Of a stretch of DNA of 64,000 bases, positions 43,995 through 55,430 are shown in pieces. The stretch is from Lunularia cruciata (taxonomy: Eukaryota; Streptophyta; Marchantiopsida; Lunulariales; Lunulariaceae). Within the stretch, counting starts at the first letter, position 1, and every line of letters starts with the position of its first letter. The stretch covers positions 84,462,218 through 84,526,217 of the forward strand of contig OX419755.1 in NCBI GenBank assembly GCA_948567375.1, written 5' to 3'. The position numbers were made by a program, and so were the translations under genes. A model generated the notes under the pieces. That model was given only the letters and a program-made list of their open reading frames with translations. It made no database searches and was not told the origin of the DNA.

Positions 43995-46369
43995 ATGGCA
44001 AAGAAGGTCATGAATGCTCTGGCAGTACAAAGTTTTGCAATTCGTAGGTTGGATGTTGTAGCAAGGATTGAAGTCTTGTATAGACTTGTATTACTTTCTT
44101 AGCATGGAACTGGAATTTCAGTTTCCCAGGAGTCATGGCAGAGATAGCTGCCAATAATTGTGAGGAAGGCCCTGAAGTCAAGGGGAAGAGAGGAAATCTG
44201 GCTCAATGGGCTGAGTTGGATTGGAGGTTAGTGTTGGGGAAGGAAGCAAGAGAACCGACGGGGATCACCTTCTATCAAAAGTGTGATGCTGCAGAGGAGA
44301 CGGCGGACATACAAAATTTGTTCTTTGCTTTGTGTACAACTAATGGTTACAAGGTTGAGTCCTATCGGGACCCAATTAAACAAAGTATTGTGGGGATGAT
44401 AAAGGCCATGTTCAAACCAAAACAAACAACTTATGTGAACATGCAGCAGGCGGTCTTTTTCCACCAGATGTTTGTAGGAGTGAAGGTGAATTGGGCAAAG
44501 TGTTTTCACTAACAAACAAGGCAGATGGTGGTCAATTGGTCCACATTATTTTGTACCACCATTTGCATCACACTTCTACTTTGGATTGAACTTGCTGATA
44601 GTGGAGGAGAGGCATTGCATGGTGTTGCATTTCCATCTTGATTTGAGATAGGAAGCGGATGAAGAAGAGCAACAATACATGGCACACTTGTGAGCCAATG
44701 ATGATCACTTCTTGAGGACAGGACAATGGAAGATAAAAGAAGTCACAAGCCCAAAGACAAAGAAGTGAAATAAACCCAAAGTATCAAAGTCACCTCCAAC
44801 ACAAAGGAAGACCCGAAGATTGGTTCTACAGAGTAAGAAGATGGTGAAAGAAGAACCGTCGGAAACCAAGTCTAAAGGGGAGACAAAGTCTAGAGGAGAG
44901 GACTTAGAAGAAGCTGAACTCACTTTACAAATCCGGAATCCAGAAGCAAGAGTGAGGGAGAACATGAGGTTCAACAATCAGTTGGAGAAGAAGAAGTGGA
45001 TGAACCTTGTCATGCAATGATTGACAATGTACCAAGAAAGAGGAATCACTGAGTAGCCCTAGTTGTGGAAGAGAAGGGGGCTGAAAGACAAAATGAGTAC
45101 CCTGCGGGGCCAAGTTCAGTACGTAAGGAAGAAGGAAGCTTGGAAGTAGTGTTGCTGAAGATACAAAGATCATGACTTTGGCAAAAGGAGCCGATGGAAG
45201 AGGCAAAGTACAAAGATGGGGCCAAAGACAAAGAGAACTTTGGAGGAATACATTATCTATTAAAGGTTGTCACTCTATTGTTGGAGTTGTTGAAGGAGCA
45301 CTAGAAGGTAATTCCCCAAGATTGTATGAAGGTGACGAATGAGTTGCAGGTGGTGAAGTATCTGCTGGCTGAAGTGAAGGGTTTGCAGGAGCATGTAACC
45401 CAAAAAGACGAGGAAGTTGAAGAACTTTAGGTTGATGTAGTCTTGAAAAAGAAGACTTTCGAGAAGTTGCAAGAGAGTTTTGAGTCAAGAGGTAAGGAAA
45501 TGCAGCAGCAAGCCAAAGAGTTGAAGGAGCAAGCAATGTTGCTCACCAAGATGAAAGAGGAGGTCAGTGATGTATGCATTGAGAGTATTCATGTGAAGGT
45601 GATGGCAGCAGTGATGGAGTAAGAGTTAGAAAGCTTGAGGAAGAGTGCAGCCGGGAAGGATCAAGCATGGCAAAGAGAGTTAGCAGTCAGGCATCAAGAA
45701 GAAGAAAGATTGCACGAGTTGGTATAAAGTGCTGAGTTACAGAGTTCTCAATATGCGGAGGAGAAGAAGATGCTTGATGCTGAGTACAAAGACAAATTGA
45801 AGATGTATCAGGAAGAGTTGAAGGCAGAGCAATCTTGAGGGTATGAGTTGGAATCCGTAGGAGAAGTTGTAGGAAAATTGCGAGCAATGTTGAGCACGGA
45901 GGTTGAAGGAAGAAGGGAAGAAGCACGCCTACATGAGTTAAAGTTGCTTGTGCAAGAAACTCGGAAGAGGAAAGCCAAAGATGTGGATATGAACACTTTA
46001 CTAATCCTATTAAGGGAGCAAGTAGATTGGAAGATGTTACAAGTAGGATACAATGTCAGTCTCAGATTAGATTTAGTCAATTCAGAGTAAGAGAGAATTA
46101 GGAGTAGTGTGACAGAGGAGAGAAAGTCCAATGTTGCAAAAGTAGGAATTTAAGTGTCTTTGGACTTGTCATTTGACACTTTAGAGAAGAGTGGGTCGGG
46201 AGATAAGGAGATAGAAGTGTTACCCATGATCTCAATTGTAGACTGTAATGAAGAAGTAGTACAAATGGTGAAGGAATTAGTAGAATTAGATATAACCAAA
46301 GAAGGAGAAGTGATAGGAAGATCATTGAGATTGAAAGCCAATGAGGAGATTGACATTGGATCGGAGTAG
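43995..46369 (+). pseudogene. U3-encoded protein of family A (most complete copy)
   Basis: Begins MAKKVMNALAVQSFAIRRLD. After one frame change the globular domain runs from MAEIAANNCEEGPEVKGKRG (44135) through GYKVESYRDPIKQSIVGMIK, TTYVNMQQAVFFHQMFV and HYFVPPFASHFYFGLNLL. An acidic linker follows (44820-45020). A coiled coil of about 300 residues comes next (QELESLRKSAAGKDQAW at 45620; ARLHELKLLVQETRKRKAKD at 45930), with a conserved tail ending KANEEIDIGSE-stop at 46367-46369. Total about 790 codons with several stops. Block order and the terminal stop are kept in other copies, which argues for past selection. No homolog recognised. Confidence 0.65.
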
Positions 46370-46486
46370 TAACAGTTTGGAGATAGGAAGAGATAGATGT
46401 GAAGAGGTGGATTGTCATTTTGGATCCACAGGTAGGAAAATTTGTTGTAGAATGGTATAGTTGTTAGTAACTATCGTCTACTTCAG

Positions 46487-46495
46487 TATTTAAGG
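46487..46495 (+). promoter_or_regulatory. TATA-like box of LTR L7
   Basis: TATTTAAGG, 671 bp before the LTR end, downstream of the U3 reading frame and conserved in the other family A LTRs. Confidence 0.6.
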
Positions 46496-47173
46496 GGAGC
46501 ATTTGTAGTGATATGTTGTTCAGTATTCATATTTCTGAAGATAGATAAAGCAAAGTGTTTTTTTTAGTGCTCATCATTTGAGCTTGATTCCGAGTATCAA
46601 TTCTGTGCTTGTATTTGTGAGTGTGAGGAGAATTTCAAAGTGCAAGTCAATGTGCTTGTTGGATGTTGGATTCCGCAGTGTTGATCTTCATTCTATGTGT
46701 TTGATCCTAAGTGAAGTGCAATCAGAGCAATGCCTTGACAGATCTGAGAGGAATTGTAGTGTTGGTAGTATTCTACATTTGTGAGTGCAGCGCAAAGTTG
46801 ATGTGAATCAATTTCGATTGTGGAAGTTGTGCCTTCAATGGAGGGGTGAACACAATTTTGAGGCAAAGTTATTTTCATAGTGAAGTGCCGTCTTTGGGAG
46901 AATCTCAATCATCACAATCAAGATTTGTTTGGACAGAATTCGCTATGTTGTGATTAAGGAGTGTGCATTTGTGACAAGTTGTCAAGATTGTGAGCTCGTT
47001 ACTCTCTTCTGGGTGTAGTTGCTACCTGAGAGATTAAAGAAGAACCCAAGAAGAACTACATGTTACTATTTGACTTTGCATTTTGACCAATTCTGAATTG
47101 TATCTCTGTGAGAACAAACTTTACTAGCCTGATTACCGCAAAAGTGATATTTGTCGGGTTGTCACATGATTTT

Positions 47174-47191
47174 TGGCACCGTTGCCGAGGA
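47174..47191 (+). promoter_or_regulatory. Primer binding site of element A2
   Basis: TGGCACCGTTGCCGAGGA, seven bases after the LTR end. It is one or two changes from TGGCGCCGTTGCCGGGGA, the primer site common in Athila and Tat elements. Confidence 0.8.
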
Positions 47192-47254
47192 TACAAAACT
47201 TGGAAGTGGAAGAATACAAAGCCAATCTTGAAACTAGGTGTCAAAGCAATATGA

Positions 47255-49090
47255 ATTTCTGCATCAAGAGAACAACAAGAAGAGAGAGTTCAAAGACAAA
47301 CATTGCATCGTGAAGAAGAAGAACGTCTGAAGATCCAATCCACTTTTGACAAAGTAGAACGAGAGGTGTTGGACTTCCAACTTCTTCACAAAGTTCAAGA
47401 AGCTTTGTGAGAACTCAAACAAAAGAAACACAAAGGCGGGTGGCAAGGTTACTTCTTGTCCCCCTCTTCCAAGAAGAAGAAAGACTTGAGCGTGCAAACA
47501 TATTCATTACAACCCAATACACCAATTTCCCCTAAAGCTGTAAAGGAAGTCAAATTTATTAAGAAGTTTTTTTGCAAAAAGACAGCACAAACATTTACGG
47601 AAGAAGAGTGTCAATATCTTCTATGCATAATTCCTTACTTGTCTTGAAGGAATTTCAAAGAACACTTGGAAGGTGTTGAATCTCTTACTTCTATTTGGGT
47701 TGAATTTGACACAAACAGAGAAGAAGAAATTGTTGAAAGATACCCCACTTTGAACTTGACTAATTGGAACCCCTGGGCTGTCAACACAGCATTGATATCA
47801 GCCAGCTCCGCGGTTCCATCAAGTTCACACTTACCACAACCGATTCCGCCAAACCAAACAATGACTTTGTTACCTATCACCCAACACGCCTATCAGAAGT
47901 ACAAGGAGACAGAACAAGACGAAGATCTTGATGAATTTATTGAAGAATTCAAAGTCATCTCCTTTGCTAATAAGGAACATGACTCTATGGATTATCTACA
48001 AATTTTCCCAAGTCTGCTCCAAAAGAAAGCTCAGAGCTGGTATACCCATGTAATCCAAAAGGGGTTCACACCAACCAACTGGGCAGACTTACAAAATGGC
48101 TTCTTGGAATGATTTCAGGAAGTGGATTATGATACAAGTGTCTTTGCAGCACTCAATGATTTGGATTGAGGGAAGAAGGAAAAGTTGAGAGATTACTCCA
48201 AGCGATTCATGGCCCTATTGAATCGAGTTCCAAAAACATCTGGTGTGGTGGGTTACTCCGATGCCCAAGCCATTACCTAGTTTCTTGGCGGACTTTCACC
48301 AAAGATTCGTATCTTTGCCATGGAGAGGAATGTAACTTCCCTAGACAAAATCCTCAAACATGTCACCCGATATGAGGCGGCTCACTCTCACTCGTCCAAC
48401 AACCAAAGAAATTGGGAGAAGAAAGGCAAGAAGCCAAGAAGGAGAGCTTCTCGCAGTACATATCCTTCTTCAGAGGAATCCTCCACATCTTCAAGTTCTT
48501 CTTTGGAATCCAAAGAAGAACTAAAACCAAGAAGAATACAAAGACACGGAGGAAAGAAACCAATTACACTGCTAGCAAAGAATGTACCTGAGGCGGAGCA
48601 CAAGCTGGAGACTCTTATTAAAGAGTTTGTGGATTTCAAGATCCAGATGATTGGGGCTAAGGACCAAAGAAAGCCTCTGTCATTTGGCTGACCAAATGTA
48701 TGGTGCACTGCATGTGGTAAATCCGGCCACGCTAATACAGATTGTTTGACACGCACTACATTTCTAGTGTAACAAATTGATTGGGTTCCCGGTTGGGATC
48801 AAAGTGAGGAAGAAGAGGTTGTGTACCAAACCCAAGAGGTACAGCCTCAGGCAAGCACATTGTATCAAGGTAGTACAACAATAATGCTCCCCCATGAAGA
48901 CCACCGGTGTGGCCAAAATACGCCTCAAAATGTTACACCGGGTGCTTGCTACAATTGTGGCTTGATGGGACATTGGTCTCCAAATTGTTTGGAGCCAAGA
49001 CGGCAAATTGGTATGTTCCACTTTGTGGAAATTGTAAAGGATTGGGGCATATGAGAAATTAGTGCCCACAACAACCAAACCCAAAGCCGC
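47255..49090 (+). pseudogene. gag: Gag of element A2
   Basis: Homologous to A1 gag, but the start ATG is ATT (47255). Segments include KKKKDLSVQTYSLQPNTPIS, then DLDEFIEEFKVISFANKEHD, SWYTHVIQKGFTPTNWADLQ and RIFAMERNVTSLDKILKHVT. Knuckles: CTACGKSGHANTDC (48710), CYNCGLMGHWSPNC (48950) and CGNCKGLGHMRN-stop-C (49024). Stops at about 47410, 47647, 48112, 48168 and 48691. The third knuckle carries a stop at the same place as A1, so it may be ancestral to both. Confidence 0.8.
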
Positions 49091-49230
49091 CTGTAAAGTA
49101 TGTACATACACCCGTTGAGCGTGTTGCGCTCCAAGCGAAAGGGGATACAAATGTAAATTGTATAGCACTTGAGGAAGAGAGGCCTCAAGAAGGGAGTCCC
49201 GCTTCAAAAGGAGAATGGCCGGACCTCAAA

Positions 49231-50409
49231 ATGTTGAAGGTAGAGACACACGTGGGAAAGAAGAAGCGCAATTCTTATTTGTCTTCACGGAAGGCAAAGA
49301 GGTTATGCCCAAAAGCTATTCTTTCTGCTAAGGAGGAAAAGATTCTAGCAAAAGCTAAAGTGAAAGCCTTGCAGAAAGAAATCAAGGAAGCAGTACTCAT
49401 GGGAGATGAGTTTGGAGGAGAACACAAAGACAAAGCCTCTAGTTTTTCCAGCAGATATCAGGTCCAAAGTAAAAGACTTGATCCAAGCCAAAGTTGGTCA
49501 ACCCAAAGATCATTGGTCAAGGCCACCCATACTCCAATTACCATCTTGAAGCACCATAAAGTCCAATTTGAACAAGGACAGACTTTGGACCCAAAGATGA
49601 AGGCGAAGAAGGTGAAATTGGGAGGAGTCATGCAATATGATATTGTGGCTGATATGGCATCTACAAGTGCTAATGTCACATTTAAGCAATTGTGGGAGGA
49701 CAACAAGCTGTACAAAAAGCAGCTGAGTTCAGCCCTCAAGAAAGTAAGGGCGATGACCAAGAAAGACTTGCCCACAATTTATCATATTGAACAAGAAGAC
49801 TTGGGATCTCCCGACGTGGATGCGGAGATCACAAGCTGCATGATCACATCCATACCCATTGATTTGGGGTTGGGTGTGAATGTCATGATGGAAGACATTG
49901 CACATCGATTGGGGTATACAATGTATGAACCAACACCCCAAATTCCAAAATTTGTGGATCAAACCAAGAGATGGCACTTGGGCATGCTGTCAAATATCAC
50001 TACGATCATTGGAGGGCTGCCCTTCAAGTTAAAGTACATTGTGTTGCAACCAGTAACCAAAACTGGTTACCCTCTCTTGATTGGAAGACCATGGCTGTAC
50101 AATGCACAGGTTATTATGGATTGGCACCAGCAAAAGTTACGGTTCAAGGACATTTCGTCCAAAGACCAAAAGCTAGTAATCGTGAGTTGGACAAAGGTTC
50201 CTCACCTCGGGGAAACAACTTTGTCAGAAGATGAAGATGAATCCAAAGATTCATCATTTGTCTTCCAAAGACTCCGAGACAAAGTCCAAGTCAATTACTT
50301 GGAATGCTATGAGGTAGAGGTCGAAGACAAAGACCTATACAACATTGCCTTGGGTGAACACAACTTGGCGGAAAGGGTTTTGACTGCTATACATCTTGGA
50401 TTGAGCTGA
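49231..50409 (+). pseudogene. Linker and aspartic protease of element A2
   Basis: The longest open frame of the window, 392 codons. A lysine-rich linker (AKAKVKALQKEIKEAVLMGD) is followed by the retropepsin, with PIDLGLGVNVMMEDIAHRLG at 49855 (D-L-G at the active site, where D-S/T-G is usual). The second half is VLQPVTKTGYPLLIGRPWLY at 50044. An acidic C-terminal part (EDEDESKDSSFVF) leads to RT. Openness over this length suggests A2 is the youngest family A internal region here. Confidence 0.75.
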
Positions 50410-50499
50410 GTAAGCCATGTCAAAGGAGTCATCAACCCCGATGACTGTCAAGATGTTGTCTTGACTGAAGGAAAAATTTTGAAGATTTTCAAGACAATC

Positions 50500-51380
50500 A
50501 CTCCGGAGGAGTTGGCAAGATACACTGCCTTGTTTATAGAATTCTAGGATGTATTCGCCTGGTCTATTGATCAAATGTTGGGCATTCCACAAGAATTTAG
50601 AGAACACCGGATTGATCTGGTTGAAGGTGCAATTTTTTTTTGGCAAAGATAATACCGCCTGAACCCAAAGTACTCCATCTTGGTGAAAGACAAAATTGAC
50701 AAGTACTTAGGAGCCTGAATAATCTTTCCTATCTTGAGCAGTGAGTGGGTTTCCCCCATAGTCATCATTCCAAAGAAGAAGACGGGAAAGATTTGAGTGT
50801 GCCAGGATTTTTGCAAGTTGAATGTAGTGATGAGGAAGGATCATCATCCTTTGCCTTTTACTGATACAATTTTGGACCAAGTAGTTGGTCATCCTTGTTA
50901 CAATTTTCTTGATGGATTTTCAGAGTACAATCAAGTATCCATCTGAGAAGAAGACAAGGATAAAACTACATTCACCACTGAGTGGGGCACTTTCACTTAC
51001 AATCAATTGCCCTTTGGGTTGTGTAATGCTCCCGCTACTTTCCAACTGATGATGAATGCAATCTTCAAGGATTTTTTGTGCAAATTTGTGCAAGTCTTCA
51101 TTGACGATCTTTTTGTGTTTGGGCAAAGAGATGTACATTTGGATTACCTTTGCCAAACTTTTGAAAGGTGTCGTTTTGCCAGTTTGTCATTACACCCAAA
51201 GAAATGCTTCTTTGCAATGAAGGAGGGAATTCTTCTTGGGCATTGGGTGTCAAGCCAAGGTATTGAAGTTGATGTTGAGAAGGTTAAAGTAATCTCAGCT
51301 TTGGAATCCCCAAAGAACATCCGGGAGCTGAGAGCCTTCTTAGGACATGTCAGATACTATAGACGCTTTGTGTCAAACTA
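50500..51380 (+). pseudogene. pol: Reverse transcriptase of element A2
   Basis: N-terminal third in broken frames (YTALFIEF, then WSIDQMLGIP; stops near 50546, 50649, 50716 and 50794). From 51007 it is open: MPFGLCNAPATFQLMMNAIF, the catalytic FIDDLFVFG at about 51100, HPKKCFFAMKEGILLGHWVS and ELRAFLGHVRYYRRFVSNYA. A stop at 50944-50946 (VSI-stop-EEDKD) lies where A1 has Arg AGA. Confidence 0.85.
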
Positions 51381-51963
51381 TGCGGTGCTTGCTGCACCCC
51401 TTACAAAGCTGCTTAAGAAGTCCAAAGACTACTCGTGGGAAGCTGCACAAGAAGATGCTTTCCAAGTATTGAAGAGGAAACTAGTTGAAGCACCAGTCAT
51501 GAGGGCCCTAAATTGGGACGTCCCTTTTCATGTGTATGTAGACACTTCATCCATGGCAATTGGAGTTGTCTTAAGTCAAAAGGACAAGAAGAAGAAGGAC
51601 TATTTGGTTTATTATGCTAGCAAACAATTATCAGTCTCAAAAAAGAACTATTCGACACCTGAACAAGAAGCACTTGGAATGGTGTATGCTTGCAAGAAAT
51701 TTCACCACTACCTGCTGGGATACAAGTTTGTCTTCTATGTTGTCTATTACGCATTGCAACATTTAGTAAAGAAGGCAGATTTGTTTGCACAAATTGCAAG
51801 ATGGATCTTGTTGTTACGAGAATTCACATACATTGTACAAGTAAGGAAGGGAGCTTCACGTTTGAATGTGGACTTCTTATCTAGGTTAGAAACTCAAGAC
51901 CAAGACTTGGAAATCAATGATCGCTTTCTTGATAAAGAGTTATATCATCTAATGGTTGTTTGA
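51381..51963 (+). pseudogene. pol: RNase H of element A2
   Basis: Continuous with RT: FHVYVDTSSMAIGVVLSQKD, then YSTPEQEALGMVYACKKFHH, VFYVVYYALQHLV (the usual D of TDH is Val here) and RLNVDFLSRLETQ. The frame is open to the stop at 51961. Loss of the TDH aspartate would impair activity. Confidence 0.82.
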
Positions 51964-53160
51964 AGTACAAGGTATGCGGCCGAATATCACTATCTACATA
52001 CTTGTCATTGTCCTAAGGAGCTGGACCCGGAGCAGATCACAGTCTTCTTCCGGAAGATGGGACCATACCAATTAAAACACAACATTTTGTTTAAGATGGG
52101 CAAAGATGAAGTACTTCGGAGATGTTTGAAGGCATACGAAGTCGGAGGAGTCATTGAATCCTTACACTTGGAAGCATTGGGAGGACACTATGCCTTGAAA
52201 AATACGGTGAAGAAAATCCTTTCAGCAGGGTATTGGTGGCCTATGATGTATGAAGAAACTTATGCCCATATTTGAAGTTGTGATGCCTATCAGAGAACAT
52301 GGAAACCGATGGCAACTTCCTAGTGGCCTTTGAAACCAATTTTGCCATTGGCTCCATTTGAGAAATGGGGTATTGATTTTGTGAGTCCCATTCAACCAAT
52401 GACTAGAGTCACAAGGAAGAGATACATCTTGGTATGCACTGATTATGCGACCAAGATGGTAGAAGTAGAGGCAACACAAAGAGATGATGCAGAAACAATT
52501 GCAGAATTTTTCTTCCAAAACATCATTTCCTATTACATGTGTCCTCTAGAATTGGTCAATGATTGGGGAACTCATTTCTTGAACTTGAACTTGATGGTGG
52601 AAGCGTTAACCAAGTACTTCTAAATTAAACATTGGAAGACTACTCCTTACAATCCAAAAGCTAATGGACTAACGGAGAAGGCCAACGGATTGTGTGTAAA
52701 ATTTTGAACAAGGTGATAGTCAATTATGCCTATGATTGGGACACAAAGTTACCTGCAGCTTTGTGGGCATATAGAACAACTGAAAAGATTACTACCAAGC
52801 AAACTCCTTATTTCCTAACATACGGATTGCATCCAATACTTCCACTTGAATTGGAAGTGCAAACATATCGGATTCTTTGCAAAGACAATTGTCAAAGGAA
52901 GAAAGCTAGGATCTTCAAATTCATCAATTGATGTGGTTAGAAGAGAAAAGAGACAATGCAATGCAAACCACAAAGGAAGTCCAAGAACAGCAGAAAGTCA
53001 GGCACAACAAGAGAATCAAGCATGTGGTTGTTCAAGAAGGTAACTTGGTGTTGTTATATGACAATCACCGCATATTTTTTCTAGGGAAACTTCATTTGCG
53101 GTGGATGGGGCCATATTGTGTTATGCACATATATGCCAATGGCTCTATTCAACTTGCGGA
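51964..53160 (+). pseudogene. pol: Integrase of element A2
   Basis: A zinc-binding part (HLEALGGHYALKNTVKKILS ... SCDAYQRT, with one Cys changed to Tyr) is followed by stops at 52273 and 52321. The core keeps all three acidic residues: FEKWGIDFVSPI, LVNDWGTHF and NGLTEKANGL, across one stop (52621) and one frameshift (about 52700). The C-terminus has LGKLHLRWMGPYCVM. It runs directly into LTR sequence at about 53160 with no purine tract, so the 3' end of the internal region and the first 400 bp of the 3' LTR are deleted. Confidence 0.82.
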
Positions 53161-54797
53161 ATATGTCAAGTAGATTTCTTGTCCCTCTAAGTAGTCATCT
53201 TGCAGTAATGCGTGTCAAGAAGCCAATTGAGAGTGAAATTTTTTGAAATCCAAAAGGGATTAGAGTGTCTCGTCCAGAGAAGGAATAGTCTTCTAGTGTC
53301 AAAGAACAAGAGAGCAAATCAAGGCAAAGAAGGTCACAAATGCTCTAGCAATACAAAAAATTTCAATTCATAGGTTGGATGTCATAGCAAGGATTAAAGT
53401 CTTGAATAGACTTCATATTACTTTCTTAGCATGGAACTGGAATTTCAGTTTCCCATGAGTCATGGCAGAGATAGCTGCCAGTGATTGCGAGGAAGGCCTT
53501 GAAGTTGAGGGGAAGAGAGGAAATCCGGCTCAATGGACTGAGTCGGATTGGAGGTTAGTGTTTGGGAAGGAAGCAAGAGAACCGACAGGGATCACCTTCT
53601 TTCGGAAGTGTGATGCTGCAAAGGAGACGGCGGACATACAAAATTCATTCTTTGCTTCGTGTACGAATGGTTACAAGGTGGAGTCCTATCAAGACCTGAT
53701 TAAACAAAGTATCATGGGGATGATAATGTCCATGTTCAAACTAGAACAAACAACTTACGTGAACATGCAGCAGGTGCTCTTTTTCCACCAGATGTTTGCA
53801 AGAGTGAAGGTGAATTGGGTGAAGTGTTTTCACCAATGAACAAGGCAGATGGTGGTCAAGTGGAGGACAAGTTTGCCTCCACATTATTGTGCACCGTTTG
53901 CAGCACACTTCTACTTTGGATTGAACTTGCTGACAATGGAGGAGAGGAGGTGCATGGTGTCGTAACTAAAGGAAAGGAAATCAACCGAGACTCCATTAGT
54001 AGCGGTGAGCAAAAGCGGATTAGGCTTCTTTCTTCATTCAATTTGTTGAGAATTGAATGATGGAAAAACCATTAAAGGAATTGTGATTTCCATCCTGCTT
54101 TGAGATAGGAAGCGGATGAAGAAGAGCAACAATACATGGCACACCTGCAAGCCAATGATGATCACTTCTTGAGGACGGGACAATGGAAGATGGAAGAAGT
54201 CACAAGCCCAAAGGCAAAGAAGTGCAATAAACCCAAAGAAGCAAAGTCACCTCCAACACAAAGGAAGATCCAAATACTGGTTCTATAGAGTAAGAAGATG
54301 GTGAAAGAAGAACCGTCGGAAACCGAGTCTGAAGGAGAGACAAAGTATAGAGGAGAGGACTCAAAAGAAGCCAAAGTCACTTTACAAAGTGAGGAATCCG
54401 GAAGCAAGAGTGAGGGTGAACACAAGGTTCAGCAATTGGTTAGAGAAGAAGAAGTGGATGAAGCTTGTCATGCGATGATTGACAATGTACCAAGAAAGAC
54501 TAATCATTGCATAGCCTTGGTCGTGGAAGAGAAGGGGGCTAAAAGACAGAAGGAGTACCCTGCGGGGCCAAGTTCAATTGGTAAGGAAGAAGGAAGCTTG
54601 GAAGTAGTGTCATTGAAGATACAAGGATTGTGATTTCGGCAGAAGGAGCGGATGGAAGAGGTGAAGTACAAAGATGGAGCCAAAGACAAAGAGAACTTTG
54701 GAGTAATACAGTATCAATCAAAGGTTGTCACTCCATTGTTGGAGCTGTTGAAAGAGCACCAGAAGGTAATTCCCCAAGATCATATGAAGGTGATCTT
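53160..54797 (+). mobile_element. Family A 3' LTR L8 of A2, truncated at both ends
   Basis: Matches L7 from about 43832 to 45340. The left join lies at GAATATGTCAAG inside U3. The right join lies near GAAGGTGATCTTAACTAAGG, where A1 RT resumes. An extra stretch at about 53960-54085 is absent from L7. Confidence 0.75.
53462..54790 (+). pseudogene. U3 protein of family A (copy in L8)
   Basis: MAEIAASDCEEGLEVEGKRG at 53462, then DWRLVFGKEAREPTGITFFR, GYKVESYQDLIKQSIMGM and TTYVNMQQVLFFHQMFA, open to 53839. After a frame change come CAPFAAHFYFGLNLL, the acidic segment (54298-54633, open 111 codons; EEVDEACHAMIDNVPRKTNH) and the beginning of the coiled coil. This copy has the cleanest N-terminal domain in the window. 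Confidence 0.6.
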
Positions 54798-54805
54798 AAC
54801 TAAGG

Positions 54806-55430
54806 TGACATGTTGGATACTACAAACATTTTGTATCAAACTATGTGGTGCTTTCTACACCCCTAACAAAGCTTCTGAAGAAGTCTGAAGACTACTTGTG
54901 GGAAGCAAAACAAGAAAAAGCTTTCCAAGAGTTGAAGAAGAAACTAGTTGAACCACCACTTATGAGGGCCCCAAATTGGGATGCCCTTTTTCATGTGTAT
55001 GTGGACACTTCATCCATGGCAATCAAAGTTGTCTTAAGCCTAAAGGAAAAGAAGAAGAAAGACTATCCAATTTACTATGCCAATTGACAACTTTCAATTT
55101 TAGAAAAGAATAATTTGACGATTGAAAGAGAAGCACTTGGAATGGTGTATACCTACAAGAAGTTTTGCCACTATTTTTTGGGATACAAGTTTGTCTTCTA
55201 TATGGACCATTATGCTCTACAACATTTGGTCAAGAAGACGGATTTTTTTGGGCAAATTGCAAGATGGATCTTGTTGTTACAAGAATTCACATACACTATA
55301 CAAGTAAGGAAGGGAGCTTTGCATTTGAATGTGGACTTCTTATCCAGGTTGGAAACTCAAGACCGAGACTTGGGAGTCAATGACCGGTTTCTTGATGAAG
55401 AGCTATACCATTTAATGGCAATGCAAAGTA
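54806..55430 (+). pseudogene. pol: RT end and RNase H of element A1 (right part)
   Basis: Continues the A1 RT that stopped at 43424. In successive frames it reads VVLSTPLTKLLKKSEDYLWE, then FHVYVDTSSMAIKVVLSLKE, stop, REALGMVYTYKKFCHYF, YMDHYALQHLVKK (with the D of the MDH motif kept) and HLNVDFLSRLETQDRDLG. The nested A2 explains the split. Confidence 0.82.

Larger units (their letters stand above)
43425..47166 (+). mobile_element. Complete family A 5' LTR L7 of element A2
   Basis: 3742 bp, from TGTCGTGCCCACATTTTTTG to TGTCGGGTTGTCACA, followed by the A2 primer site. It sits directly on the interrupted A1 RT gene, so A2 is nested in A1. U3 of about 3.1 kb contains the long reading frame; TATTTAAGG at 46487-46495 marks the promoter. 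Confidence 0.85.
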
